Shown: positions 1 to 9,159 of the stretch, piece after piece
How the letters are laid out: each line of letters begins with the position of its first letter
How positions within the stretch are numbered: position 1 is the first letter of the stretch
Assembly: GCA_023409735.1 (NCBI GenBank)
Contig: JAEYRB010000032.1
Span: forward strand, 1 to 64,000
Direction of reading: 5' to 3'
Length of the DNA stretch: 64,000 bases
Source: Bacillota bacterium
GTDB taxonomy: Bacteria > Bacillota > Clostridia > Acetivibrionales > DTU013
Notes under the pieces: model-generated
What the model was told of the DNA's origin: nothing
Databases searched by the model: none
The model's input: the letters and a program-made list of their open reading frames with translations, nothing else
Made by a program: the position numbers and the translations under genes

Positions 1-306
1 GCTCTTATCATCTAATGAATTATATTTACTATAGTTTAATATCTTACCTTTTTCGTTGATCCTAACGCTGATATTTTTATATACGTTTTTGTTAGGGTCT
101 GTCCAATTGAGATTAAATATCTTCTCATTACTTTCCATATATATGTCAGATGTAAACTTGTAGTTTTCAGGAATTTCAAATTTCGTTTTAGCTATCTTAA
201 TAGCATTCTCCAGACCCTTATCCATTTCTTCCGCAAATCCCGATATTGGAATTGCCATTGTGAAAATAAAAATTATTGCAAGAAATAACGACAGTTTCCT
301 AAACAT
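1..306 (-). CDS. Secreted YcdB/YcdC-like domain protein, N-terminal part (cut by window edge)
   Basis: The reading frame is open from an ATG at 306 to the window edge (102 codons). It begins with a Sec signal peptide (basic start, hydrophobic core, ending near GFAEE) and continues with a stretch containing KIAKTKFEIPENY and NLNWTDPN. Alternating charged and aromatic residues of this kind resemble the YcdB/YcdC peptidase-propeptide-like domains of clostridial surface proteins, which often carry SLH repeats further on. The remainder lies outside the window, so domain composition and function are unknown. The family call is from recognition of the pattern only. Confidence 0.6.
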   Translation of the reverse strand, partial: MFRKLSLFLAIIFIFTMAIPISGFAEEMDKGLENAIKIAKTKFEIPENYKFTSDIYMESNEKIFNLNWTDPNKNVYKNISVRINEKGKILNYSKYNSLDDKS

Positions 307-593
307 TTTACCAACCCCTATCAAATTTAATATGTACAGACATTTTGACCATCCCCGGGTAAATTTTGTTCCACCATTTGCTAATAATGTTAGCTCTATT
401 TGATAGGTTGCAGTTAATTGATCGTTTTGATAGAATAACTACTTAAGGAATTGTGATATGCCTTTATTTGAATATGTAATACTAATAGGGTGTCAAGCTT
501 TAAACAAGCACGTGTAGAATGATATATGACCATATATTCATAATAAACGGCACTGTCATTCTTCCTGAGGCATGAACCTATACATTCAAGCAG

Positions 594-776
594 CCGGAAG
601 AAGCCTTGGCAGCATAGGACTGGCAAATTGCCTATGGTCCAGAGAATTGCTTTAACAACATAGATCTGGGATATTGCCTTTAGCCGGAAAAAATGCTTTA
701 GCAGCATAGACTTGGCACATTGCCTATAACCCGGAAAGTTACTTTAACAACATAAACCCAGTACATTTAAAATAAC
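594..776. repeat. Four degenerate 46-bp tandem repeats
   Basis: Units start at 594, 639, 684 and 731 (45, 45, 47 and 46 bp), each opening with CCGGA or CCAGA and containing a variant of CAACATAGA followed by TTGCC. A fifth partial unit begins at 777. Unit 1 can fold through CATAGG/CCTATG. The array fills most of the gap between the YcdB-like gene and the cysteine-cluster gene at 807. An open frame on the minus strand across it (414-707) is an accident of the repeats. The unit core faintly resembles one half of the post-terminator element found elsewhere in the window. Confidence 0.7.
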
Positions 777-806
777 CCGGGAAATTAATTTAGTGAGCTG
801 ATAATA

Positions 807-1472
807 ATGATTGAATTTGTAACGGAAAATGATGAAATAGAGCTAAAATATTATGAAGCCGATACCACACTGCGTGAGCTGTCAACAGCACTAGAGGATT
901 TCAGACTTACCTGCAGGCTAAAAACCGCCGAGTGTAAAGGCTGCGGCGAATGCTGCAGTGACAACATACCTGTTTTGGGGCTCGACCTGGAGCTGCTGCT
1001 CGAAGGCCTCAATATGAGCTTTGAGGAAGCTTCAAGAGAGATTCTTATACTGCCCGAAAAGCCGGATATTTCTTCAAGGCGTAATGCAATAGCTGAAATG
1101 TCAAAATCATCAGATATAGCTCCAATTGAAGCAGCTGTATTATATGAATACAATAACGCGGAGCCAATTATACTAGGAAAACAAGCAGGCGGCGAATGCT
1201 GCTTTCTCAGGAACAATCTTTGCTCTCAATACAGTATACGGCCCTATAGCTGTGGCCTTTATCTGTGCACGATGGGTGAAAAGCTGTCCTATCTGCAGGA
1301 AATGATAATCCGCCAAGGCACCTGGCATGCATATTACAAGCTTGGATGGATAAGCCGCGAGGATATTTCCCACAATCCGTTCTTAAAGACTGCTTCATAT
1401 GACGAGCTGCTTGTTAAGGATTTTGATTTTGATCTGAAGGACTCGCTGGAACAACTGTTTTTCTATTTTTAG
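807..1472 (+). CDS. YkgJ-type cysteine-cluster protein (CxxCxxCC family)
   Basis: A 221-residue soluble protein with the signature of the YkgJ family: CKGCGECC near residue 43, and a second cluster GGECCFLRNNLCSQYSIRPYSC near residues 132-155. Such cysteine sets are thought to bind zinc or an iron-sulfur cluster, and the biochemical role of most members is unknown. The ATG at 807 is the first in frame. The stop codon overlaps by 3 bases the stop of the convergent gene ending at 1469, so there is no room for a terminator between them. No partner gene is evident. Confidence 0.75.
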   Translation: MIEFVTENDEIELKYYEADTTLRELSTALEDFRLTCRLKTAECKGCGECCSDNIPVLGLDLELLLEGLNMSFEEASREILILPEKPDISSRRNAIAEMSKSSDIAPIEAAVLYEYNNAEPIILGKQAGGECCFLRNNLCSQYSIRPYSCGLYLCTMGEKLSYLQEMIIRQGTWHAYYKLGWISREDISHNPFLKTASYDELLVKDFDFDLKDSLEQLFFYF

Positions 1473-2686
1473 TTACTTTTGGTGATAACCACTAAAGCGC
1501 CTCCAAGAGGCCGCTCTTCGCCCTTGAATGAAGGCCTGTTTACCATTCTTCCCTGTACGATCATTTCAGTTGACGCTCCTCCATCTAGCATTGCTGCATC
1601 CTTTACTCCAAGTCCAATCAGATAATCAGCCAGCTCACGCCCGGTAAAGCCTGCGCTATAGCCCGGCTGCCTTCCATCAACAGTCAGCAGTATAACAGTT
1701 CCATCCTCCTTGATCCCCACGGCCGTTCTTGGGTCACGGTTTGTGAGAACACCTACCCAGGCATCTCTTTGCGGTGCAACAGCTTCTCCGTCTCGCACGA
1801 GCCAGCTTCCGCACTCATACGCGGCCGTGATATTACTTATATCAGGTGAATGTGTCACAGTGAGCAAATCGCCCTCCTTTATAGGCATACCCTCCTTCTC
1901 ATACCTGTCTGTATCAAAAAATGATATCAGAATACCATCCTTCGGTATTTCCGCTTCACCGTAATAAAAAGCTACCCTAGTTACCGTTCCATTCACTACG
2001 GTGGCAGTAATATTACTCTCTTCTGCCCTATTGGTTTTTCCATATACAGGAGTGTAAACAGCAATTCTATTGCCTCCGGCGGGAGAGTTAAAGACATCGA
2101 TCTTTATCGCGCCCTCACTGCTGCCACTATGCTTAACAGCAACCTCACTTTTAATGTTTTTTAATGAAGCCATTCCGTTTTCCACAACAAAAACAGGATA
2201 ATTCCCTGTTGATGTTGATATAAGTTCGCTGTCCGTCACCACCATTCCTGACGGCAAGCCATATGCATAAAAGAATCCGCCGTTTACCGCAGCATATGCG
2301 CCTTCATTTTCAGCCATCTCACTGAGGAGCTGAAAACCATATATCAAATCATAGGAAAGGACAGGCTTTATTTGTGCCAAACCACCTGAAAGGTCAATTT
2401 CAAGTATGTCTATTTCCTGCTTCAATCCGTTTATTGTTTCAGACCTATGCTCATATTTTACAGGATTTGGCTTTACTTCCTCCTTAGCTCCTTCTGATTC
2501 CGTAACAGGCTCATTTGCAGTCCCTCCGGGCTCCAAAGCTGTATGTGTGGAGATAAATAAAAAATGCCCTACACACAAGATTACGAAGGACATTAATATA
2601 AACAGCATTATATATACTACTCGATATTTTCGATAGTTAATTTTATTCTCCGCTTTTTTCAATACCTGCTTTACTTTGTTCAGCAT
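1469..2686 (-). CDS. Membrane-anchored phosphodiester glycosidase-like (NAGPA domain) protein
   Basis: A protein of about 405 residues with one N-terminal transmembrane helix (VVYIMLFILMSFVILCVGHF), a charged linker, and an extracellular NAGPA-like domain. Motifs of that family include AAVNGGFFYAYGLPSGMV, DAWVGVLTNRDPRTAVGI and DAAMLDGGASTEMIVQGRMVN near the C-terminus. Members cleave phosphodiester-linked sugars, or act on exopolysaccharide, outside the cell; the substrate here is unknown. The start is uncertain: the frame is open to 2758, but that would overlap flgJ by over 100 bases. Starts at 2698 (ATG), 2686 (ATG) or further in are possible, all overlapping the flgJ end, which suggests coupled translation. 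Confidence 0.7.
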   Translation of the reverse strand: MLNKVKQVLKKAENKINYRKYRVVYIMLFILMSFVILCVGHFLFISTHTALEPGGTANEPVTESEGAKEEVKPNPVKYEHRSETINGLKQEIDILEIDLSGGLAQIKPVLSYDLIYGFQLLSEMAENEGAYAAVNGGFFYAYGLPSGMVVTDSELISTSTGNYPVFVVENGMASLKNIKSEVAVKHSGSSEGAIKIDVFNSPAGGNRIAVYTPVYGKTNRAEESNITATVVNGTVTRVAFYYGEAEIPKDGILISFFDTDRYEKEGMPIKEGDLLTVTHSPDISNITAAYECGSWLVRDGEAVAPQRDAWVGVLTNRDPRTAVGIKEDGTVILLTVDGRQPGYSAGFTGRELADYLIGLGVKDAAMLDGGASTEMIVQGRMVNRPSFKGEERPLGGALVVITKSN

Positions 2687-3062
2687 CTTTACTGACATTT
2701 GCCATGCCGGCGCCGTTTTTGCCGGACAGCTGCTTGTACAGAACCTCGGCCAGGCCAAAGCCTCCGGATTTTGAAGCGTTCTCCATTAGCTGTTCATCCT
2801 GCATAGATTCGAAGATCTCTGTACCGGCATCCTCCTCTATAAGATCTGATTTAATTATGGTCGCTTTCATGGATTTGTACATTATGTTAAGCATTACTGC
2901 CTCAAATTCCTGGCATGCTGCCTTTAAAGCCTTGTCATCATTACTATCGACGGCTGCCTGGAGCTTTTGTGCAAAGCTGTCATCAGATGCCTGCTGAGCC
3001 GAGTTAACGGCATTATCAGTATAGCCTCCTATCAAACTGCTTCCTATTTTATTTATATCCAT
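2643..3062 (-). CDS. flgJ: Flagellar rod-binding protein FlgJ (hydrolase domain absent)
   Basis: A 139-residue protein matching the N-terminal rod-binding domain of FlgJ: ALKAACQEFEAVMLNIMYKSM, then SMQDEQLMENASKSGGFGLAEVLYKQL. This domain caps or helps assemble the flagellar rod in the periplasm or cell wall. The peptidoglycan hydrolase domain of enterobacterial FlgJ is missing, as is usual in Firmicutes. It follows flgG on the same strand after a 119-bp gap and overlaps the glycosidase-like gene downstream, so the three rod genes and that gene may be co-transcribed. Confidence 0.85.
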   Translation of the reverse strand: MDINKIGSSLIGGYTDNAVNSAQQASDDSFAQKLQAAVDSNDDKALKAACQEFEAVMLNIMYKSMKATIIKSDLIEEDAGTEIFESMQDEQLMENASKSGGFGLAEVLYKQLSGKNGAGMANVSKDAEQSKAGIEKSGE

Positions 3063-3181
3063 GTTGCACCTCTTCTATTTTATAACACCTAGGTTCATAA
3101 GTAAATTTTTCGATTGTACAAATTTTTTTACATATGCGGCATTTCAACGTGCTTTACACAAAGTCTGTACTCGCTTCGTTA

Positions 3182-3982
3182 TTATCTTACGAGGTTATTG
3201 GCAATACCGAGCATTTCATCTGACGTCTGTATTGCTTTTGAGTTAAGCTCATATGCACGCTGCGATACGATCAGCTTAACCATTTCCTCGACTGACTTAA
3301 CATTAGATGACTCAAGGAAATTTTGATTAATCAGGCTTGATTTTTCTGAATCAAGGGCCATAACAGGTTCACCTGACGCTTGAGTAGCCTTATATAGATT
3401 CATGCCTTTGCTTTCAAGTCCATTCCTGTTTATAAAATATGCAATTCCTATAGTCTGGCCGGTAGGCGTAATTACACCATCCTCGTCACTGTAGCTGATC
3501 TCACCATTTTGTGAGAAGATCATATCGGACAGGTCGTAATCGATGTAAATGGGTTCTTCTATTTCATCCAGTACAGGATAGCCGTCTGCTGTGGTCAAAA
3601 TGTTGCCGTTATCGGTAATGCTAAGCTTGAAGCTCCCATCCCTTGTGAAATTAGTCTCGCCGTCGGGGCCCTGTATCATGAAGAAACCTTCGCCATCAAT
3701 AAAAAAGTCCAGAGGGTTGTCTGTCTGCTCAGGACTTCCTGTAGCAAAATCCTTTACAGTCGCAACATACGTCGTACCATGTCCAACCTGCAGATTGACC
3801 GGCTTACCGCCATTGTCCATAACTCTTGCTCTGTCCATTGTCTGGTACAGCAGATCCTTGAACTCTACACGCTCCTTTTTATAGCCTGTAGTATTCACGT
3901 TTGATAGATTGTTTGCGATCACATCAACATTTAACTGCTGTGCAGTCATGCCAGATGCCGCAGTCCACAAAGCTCTTATCAT
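3182..3982 (-). CDS. flgG: Flagellar basal-body rod protein FlgG
   Basis: A 266-residue axial protein with the family N-terminus MIRALWTAASGMTAQQLNVDVIANNLSNVNTTGYKK and the conserved C-terminal coiled-coil end VEEMVKLIVSQRAYELNSKAIQTSDEM. It polymerises to form the distal rod between basal body and hook and is exported by the flagellar type III apparatus. A good RBS (AGGAGG) lies before the ATG at 3982. It is 17 bp downstream of the related flgF-type gene. The pair corresponds to flhO/flhP of Bacillus, there next to mbl; here an mreB-type gene is about 15 kb away. Confidence 0.9.
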   Translation of the reverse strand: MIRALWTAASGMTAQQLNVDVIANNLSNVNTTGYKKERVEFKDLLYQTMDRARVMDNGGKPVNLQVGHGTTYVATVKDFATGSPEQTDNPLDFFIDGEGFFMIQGPDGETNFTRDGSFKLSITDNGNILTTADGYPVLDEIEEPIYIDYDLSDMIFSQNGEISYSDEDGVITPTGQTIGIAYFINRNGLESKGMNLYKATQASGEPVMALDSEKSSLINQNFLESSNVKSVEEMVKLIVSQRAYELNSKAIQTSDEMLGIANNLVR

Positions 3983-3999
3983 AGTAATTTATCCTCCTG

Positions 4000-4776
4000 T
4001 TATCTTACTGCGCCAACCTCGTTGACAGCTTTATCCAACGTGCTATCCATAGCCTGCAGGATCTTCTGGTTAGCCTCGTAAGAACGTTGAACCGTTATCA
4101 TATCAACCATTTCTTTTATTATATTTACGTTAGACTGTTCAATATATCCCTGCATTATCTCGCCGGAGAATTCTTCAGTCTGTGCAGCTTCATCTGCTTG
4201 AAGAAGATTGTCACCGTATTTTTTCAAGTCTGTTGTATCTGCGAACTCAGTTATCAGCAGCTTATCTATGATCTCTCCATCTTGGTGTATGGTCCCATCA
4301 GCAGCTACCGAAAAATCTCCACTATTTAGTACTATAAGGCCATTTTGACCCAATACAGGATTTCCTTCTTTAGTGACTAGAATATTTTGGCTGTTTCTTT
4401 GAAAAGCTCCATCCTTTGTATAAAACAGTTTCCCGTTGCCATCAGGATCAACAGATGCAATTGTGAAAAAGGCATTACTGCCGTTTATGGCAAAGTCAAG
4501 CACATTATCAGTGCTCACAAGCTGCCCTTGCGTAAAGTTAGTGTATACTTCGCCTATATCGCTTCCAAGAGACATAGTACCTATATTATGAGTACTTCTG
4601 CCAATATTGGAATAATCCTTAATTATTTTAGTGAGAACATCAGGAAAGCTTTCCAACACTACAGCGTCCTTCTTAAAGCCGTTAGTGCTGGCGTTAGCCA
4701 TATTATTTGAAATGACATCCATCTTTTTTTCAAGAGCCAGCATACTCCAGCCCGATGTGTACAAGCCCCGATTCAT
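4000..4776 (-). CDS. flgF: Flagellar hook-basal body protein, FlgF/FlhO type
   Basis: A 258-residue flagellar axial protein, paralogous to the next gene. The N-terminus MNRGLYTSGWSMLALEKKMDVISNNMANASTNGFKK carries the rod/hook signature, and the C-terminus IIKEMVDMITVQRSYEANQKILQAMDSTLDKA is the matching helix. Length and the insertion between the ends fit a proximal rod protein (FlgF) better than the hook protein. It is first of the rod-gene series flgF-flgG-flgJ. Distinction of FlgF from a second FlgG is not certain from sequence alone. Confidence 0.82.
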   Translation of the reverse strand: MNRGLYTSGWSMLALEKKMDVISNNMANASTNGFKKDAVVLESFPDVLTKIIKDYSNIGRSTHNIGTMSLGSDIGEVYTNFTQGQLVSTDNVLDFAINGSNAFFTIASVDPDGNGKLFYTKDGAFQRNSQNILVTKEGNPVLGQNGLIVLNSGDFSVAADGTIHQDGEIIDKLLITEFADTTDLKKYGDNLLQADEAAQTEEFSGEIMQGYIEQSNVNIIKEMVDMITVQRSYEANQKILQAMDSTLDKAVNEVGAVR

Positions 4777-4903
4777 ACTCAGTCCTCACATGGCCGCTGA
4801 CAGGCGGTCTTCCTGCTGCGCTTTGAGCGCATTTATTTTTAGCTATAAGTATTATCGGATTTTATCAGATGAAACTTAATAATATTTATTACAGCTATAC
4901 CTA

Positions 4904-4940
4904 ATTCGAGCTGCCATATAGCCAGCTCATTTACTCGAAT
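4904..4940. repeat. Nested inverted repeat after the methionine synthase gene
   Basis: ATTCGAG (4904-4910) pairs with CTCGAAT (4934-4940), and GAGCTG (4908-4913) with CAGCTC (4923-4928), giving two alternative stems next to the stop codon of the gene ending at 4940. There is no T-tract on the minus strand, so it is not a standard terminator. Its role is unknown. Confidence 0.5.
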
Positions 4941-7372
4941 CACAAAACCTTTTTACCCTGGTTCTTAGAAAGCTCCTTGGCAAGCTTTACTGCCTCATAT
5001 GCATCTGCGGAATATCCATCGGCGCCAATTTCTTTTGCATACTCGTTATCTACCACAGCTCCGCCGATCATGAACTTGGACTCTAAGCCCCTATCCTTTG
5101 CAAGAGTGATGACCTCCTTCATTTCAACCATAGTAGTAGTCATCAGCGCCGAGAGGCCTATTATATGTGCACCAAGTCTTTGAGCTTCACTGATGATCTT
5201 ATCTGCACTGACATCCTTCCCCAGGTCAAAAACCTTAAAGCCATAATTCCTGAGCATAAGTGCCACAATATTTTTACCAATGTCATGTATATCTCCTTTT
5301 ACTGTGGCAACAACAACGATAACCTCATCACTCACATCCTTTTTGTCCTGCTTCAGCAGAGGCTCAACGCAGTCAAAGCCTTTTTTCATAGTCTCCGCAC
5401 TCTGGATGAGCTGCGGTAAAAAGTACTTCTTCTCATCAAAAAGCTTGCCTACCTGATTTATTGCAGGTATAAGAAACATATCAACAATGTCCTGAGGAGC
5501 CGTATTTTCACTCAGGGCTTTGTCTATAAGCATCGGAATACTTTCCTTATCTCCCTTTAGAACTGCATCGTAAATTTTCTCGCCTGTATTCTTTTCCGAT
5601 TTGGATGGCTGAGCTATACCTGCTTCAGGTTTTTCAATATTATTGAAATACTCTATATAATTTCTACTGTTAATATCCTTCATGGTAAGTACATCGCATG
5701 CCATTTTTACACTCATGAGCAGATCACTTGACGGGTTTGCTATAGCCATGGTCAGGCCCCTGTCAATTGCCATGGCAAAAAAGGCTGAATTTATCCAGCT
5801 TCTTTCGGGTAAGCCAAAGGATACATTGGAAAGTCCTACTATAGTACCGCTCCCAAACTCGCTGCTGCACCAGTCAATAAGCTTAAGTGTCTCCTGTGCC
5901 GCTTCCTGATCAGAGGACACCGTCATCACAAGTCCGTCGACAACAATATCACACTTTTGGTAGCCATAAGCTGATGCTTCGCCAAGCACCTTTAAAATGA
6001 CCTCGCGCCGCTGTTCGGCTTTCTTGGGAACACCCTCATCACTTAGAGGAAGGAGTATAAACATGGCGCCATATTTAGCAGCTACAGGCAGAAGCTTATC
6101 AAGCTTATGCTTTTCTTGTGAAATTGAATTTATCAAGGCTCTGCCGGGATATATCCTCAGTGCAGCCTCCAGAACCTCAGGCGAAGATGAATCAAGGCAA
6201 AGAGGAGCATCACATATTTGCCCCAAATGCTCTATTACCTTCAGCATTGTTTCCTTTTCGTTAATGCCCGGCATTCCCACATTGACATCAAGTATGGTAG
6301 CACCCTTTTCAACCTGTTCAAGCGTCAGCCTGGTAACTTCATTAATTGATCCTTCCTTTAGCTCAGTCTGCAGCTTCTTCTTTCCTGTAGGATTAATTCT
6401 CTCACCCACAATAGTTACCGGCAGGTCAAACCCAAAGAAAGCTGTTTTTCTTGCTGACGTCACAGCACTAAATCGTACTGGATCAGGCAGCTTGGGCTTC
6501 GATCCGAGGCATATAGAACTGAGCTTCATAATGTATTCAGGTGAAGTGCCGCAGCAGCCACCGATCAGATTCACACCTGCATCGATAAAGCTGTTAGCAT
6601 AAGCTCCGAATTCATCAGCTCCCATATTAAAGATGGTAGCTCCGTTCACCAACCTTGGCAGGCCTGCATTTGGCTTTGCCATGATAGGTACTCTTGCATA
6701 TGGCTTAAGCAGTTTAATGATCTCTGTCATCTGCTCAGGTCCTGTGGAGCAGTTGCACCCAACTGCATCAGCTCCGAGGCTTTGAAGTGTAATAAGCGCA
6801 GTCACAGGGTCTGTACCTGTGAGCGTTCTCCTATTTTCATCAAAGGTCATACTGACGATCACAGGCAGATCACAGCTTTCCTTAACTGCAAGCAGAGCTG
6901 CCCTGGCTTCCTGTATGTCCAGCATTGTCTCTACTATGAATAAATCAACTCCGCCCTCTAACAAGCCCTTGACCTGCTCCTTGTATATATTTACACATTC
7001 TTCAAATGTCATATCTCCCAGCGGCTTGATAAATTTTCCTGTTGAGCCCATATCACCTGCCACAAGAGCTTTACCCGAGGCTGCTTCTCTTGAGATGTGT
7101 ACAAGCCTTTTATTCAGCTCAACTGTTCTATTCCCCAGCCCGCGCTCCTCAAGCTTTATCCTGTTTGCTCCGAAGGTACAGGTACAAATAATATCAGAGC
7201 CCGCCTCAACATATTCTCTCTGCAATTCCCTTATCACCTCAGGGTTATCTATGACCCATTTCTCCGGGCAAACTCCGGTGGGCATTCCTCTTTTTTGCAG
7301 CTGTGTACCTGTAGCACCATCAAGAATAATTATTTTTTGAGATATAATTTCACTAAAGCGGGCTTTATTCAT
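4940..7372 (-). CDS. metH: Cobalamin-dependent methionine synthase, catalytic protein without activation domain
   Basis: An 810-residue protein with three MetH modules in order. The homocysteine methyltransferase barrel (about 1-290) has zinc cysteines in VGCNCSTGPEQM and GGCCGTSPEY. The pterin-binding barrel (about 315-575) contains VGERINPTGKKK and LDVNVGMPGINE. The B12 cap and binding domain (about 600-805) has the DIHDIGKNIV lower-ligand motif. It transfers the methyl group from methyltetrahydrofolate to homocysteine. The C-terminal AdoMet reactivation domain of the E. coli enzyme is absent but is encoded separately by the gene 7 bp upstream. The two are evidently co-transcribed and form a split enzyme. 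Confidence 0.9.
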   Translation of the reverse strand: MNKARFSEIISQKIIILDGATGTQLQKRGMPTGVCPEKWVIDNPEVIRELQREYVEAGSDIICTCTFGANRIKLEERGLGNRTVELNKRLVHISREAASGKALVAGDMGSTGKFIKPLGDMTFEECVNIYKEQVKGLLEGGVDLFIVETMLDIQEARAALLAVKESCDLPVIVSMTFDENRRTLTGTDPVTALITLQSLGADAVGCNCSTGPEQMTEIIKLLKPYARVPIMAKPNAGLPRLVNGATIFNMGADEFGAYANSFIDAGVNLIGGCCGTSPEYIMKLSSICLGSKPKLPDPVRFSAVTSARKTAFFGFDLPVTIVGERINPTGKKKLQTELKEGSINEVTRLTLEQVEKGATILDVNVGMPGINEKETMLKVIEHLGQICDAPLCLDSSSPEVLEAALRIYPGRALINSISQEKHKLDKLLPVAAKYGAMFILLPLSDEGVPKKAEQRREVILKVLGEASAYGYQKCDIVVDGLVMTVSSDQEAAQETLKLIDWCSSEFGSGTIVGLSNVSFGLPERSWINSAFFAMAIDRGLTMAIANPSSDLLMSVKMACDVLTMKDINSRNYIEYFNNIEKPEAGIAQPSKSEKNTGEKIYDAVLKGDKESIPMLIDKALSENTAPQDIVDMFLIPAINQVGKLFDEKKYFLPQLIQSAETMKKGFDCVEPLLKQDKKDVSDEVIVVVATVKGDIHDIGKNIVALMLRNYGFKVFDLGKDVSADKIISEAQRLGAHIIGLSALMTTTMVEMKEVITLAKDRGLESKFMIGGAVVDNEYAKEIGADGYSADAYEAVKLAKELSKNQGKKVL

Positions 7373-7379
7373 TGCTTGC

Positions 7380-8027
7380 TCAACCTATCCTTTCCTCAAT
7401 CCCGGCTATTGCAATAACTGACTTCTCCGGCACCAGCATAAACTTCTCCGTAAGTGCCATACCTAATTTTTCAAGCTTCAGAGCATCAAAAATATCTTTT
7501 TGGTATGATAGCGACAGATCTCCGAAGCCGGGGCTGTATCTGTGCCTTGTCAAGTCCTTCCCTTCTCTTGGAAGAAGCTTCTTCAAAAACTGTACGATCC
7601 AATCGAGGGCAGCATCCGCGGTCTGAGATGCAACCGAATCAAGGATCAATCCGTAAGCGGCATTACCCTTTTCAACTTCAGCTGCAACTCTGTCTGTTAC
7701 TTCCCTTCCCACGGTAGAAGCCATAAGCAAAACACTGTTGCTATCCTTTAAAAGCTTCGCCAAGCCTTCGCCGTGAAAGCTTATTCCATTATCAAGCGTT
7801 ATAACGGCTTCATTTTTATTCACGATTGGCACTATTGTATATACTCCTGACGGCTTGCACAAAATTCCGCCCAGGCTTATACACTCGTCGATCAACCGCA
7901 CATCTTCCTTACTAAGCACTGTAATATTATTTCTATACCCTAGTCTAGATAATATCATTTCTCTTTTAGGTTGTGCCGGAATATTTTCTATATATTTAAT
8001 TTTTGTTGCAAAAATACCTTCTTCCAT
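7380..8027 (-). CDS. Methionine synthase activation subunit (AdoMet-binding domain)
   Basis: A 215-residue stand-alone version of the MetH activation domain. The segments SVLLMASTVGREVTD, LILDSVASQTADAALDWI and the RHRYSPGFGDLSLSYQ block (family motif R-x-SPGYGD) match the AdoMet-binding activation module. That module reductively remethylates inactive cob(II)alamin. It is positioned just before metH with 7 bp between them, consistent with a two-subunit methionine synthase common in Clostridia. No SAM or cobalamin riboswitch is recognisable in the roughly 220 bp upstream. Confidence 0.88.
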   Translation of the reverse strand: MEEGIFATKIKYIENIPAQPKREMILSRLGYRNNITVLSKEDVRLIDECISLGGILCKPSGVYTIVPIVNKNEAVITLDNGISFHGEGLAKLLKDSNSVLLMASTVGREVTDRVAAEVEKGNAAYGLILDSVASQTADAALDWIVQFLKKLLPREGKDLTRHRYSPGFGDLSLSYQKDIFDALKLEKLGMALTEKFMLVPEKSVIAIAGIEERIG

Positions 8028-8248
8028 TTCTATAGCTCCAATAAATTTGCACTATATTCATGTAACTTACACTTTATTTCATTCAAATACAGTCTAATTC
8101 AAATTAGTCTAATAGTCAACCAGTTTTGAAATCATATTATATACTCCCGCTATTTAGTAGTGAGTATTCAAGTATAAAATTAATAGAGCTGTTGCACAAT
8201 GACGATTTACTGCTATTAGAGCTCCGTTATAATTTCAAATAATTTTAA

Positions 8249-9034
8249 TTAACAACATGTGTTTTTTTAGACGCTCTTCCTTTTGTAGCCGGCAAAAAAG
8301 AGAACCCACCTTTAGTTCTGTTTCACGGGGTAGGAGATAATTCGGCTGTTATGTGGGCTCCCAATATAAAGGGGCTGTCGGAACACTTTTTTTGTATAGC
8401 TGTTGATACTCTTGGCGGACCGGGTAAAAGCATACCTGGTGAAAAATATACAAAAAAACATTTTAACCAGCAGATATGGATCAATGAGATTGCAGATCAG
8501 CTCCATCTTAGTACCTTTAATATCGCCGGAGTCTCCAACGGAGCTGCTATGGTATTCAATTATGCAACAAAGGAAAGAAATAAAATAATTAAAGCTGTTT
8601 GTATTGAAGGTGGTATAGTAACATCCCCTCTAAAAAGCATGATCTGTACTTTGGGAATGATGTTTCCGGAATGCTTGTTTCCCACAAAGAGCAATATGCT
8701 TAAAGTATTGGCAAAGCTTTGTTCACCAAATTCCGGTTTTATCAAAAGGTATCCTGAAATAGCAGAACACTTAATTTTACTTATGAAGAGTCACAATCGT
8801 AAGTCTATGTTTGTTCATACACTTGAAAAATATAATAGGGATAAGGGTATTGCAGTAAAAGACAAGCTTTATTTCCTGATTGGCGAACATATGGTAAATG
8901 AGAGAAGTGAGGCTATCAAGGTATTAAATGAAGGAGCATATAAATATAAGATAATCAAAAATGCAGGACATGCGCTCAATCATGAACAACCAGAAATAAC
9001 AAACAAAGAGATCATAGCTTTTCTTTTAGGCTAG
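8249..9034 (+). pseudogene. Alpha/beta hydrolase, 5'-truncated
   Basis: The frame codes for a hydrolase of the alpha/beta fold: PPLVLFHGVGDNSAV (oxyanion-hole HG motif), the nucleophile elbow GVSNGAAM, and a C-terminal NAGHALNHEQPE with the probable catalytic His. The only in-frame ATG (8351) comes after the HG strand and would remove an essential part. The upstream frame runs to a stop at 8246-8248 with no ATG, GTG or TTG before the HG motif, and about 40 residues of a normal N-terminus are missing. I read it as an inactivated or 5'-deleted gene. A frameshift from the ATG at 8257 in another frame is the alternative. Confidence 0.6.
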
Positions 9035-9159
9035 AATAGCCCTAGACAATGCATTATTACGTTACTTAGCTGTTACAGAAATGATTTTTCTGTTAATATG
9101 CTTGTAGCTCAGTGATATAGGCTGACATATGAATATTTTATTTAGCTAGATTCCAACTA

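Noticed and set aside
414..707. Open frame of 97 codons on the minus strand
   Set aside because: It consists mostly of the tandem repeat, has no RBS and no protein-like pattern.
594..776. 46-bp tandem repeats as a CRISPR array
   Set aside because: Whole units are similar with no unique spacers between conserved repeats, units are diverged, and no cas gene is present.
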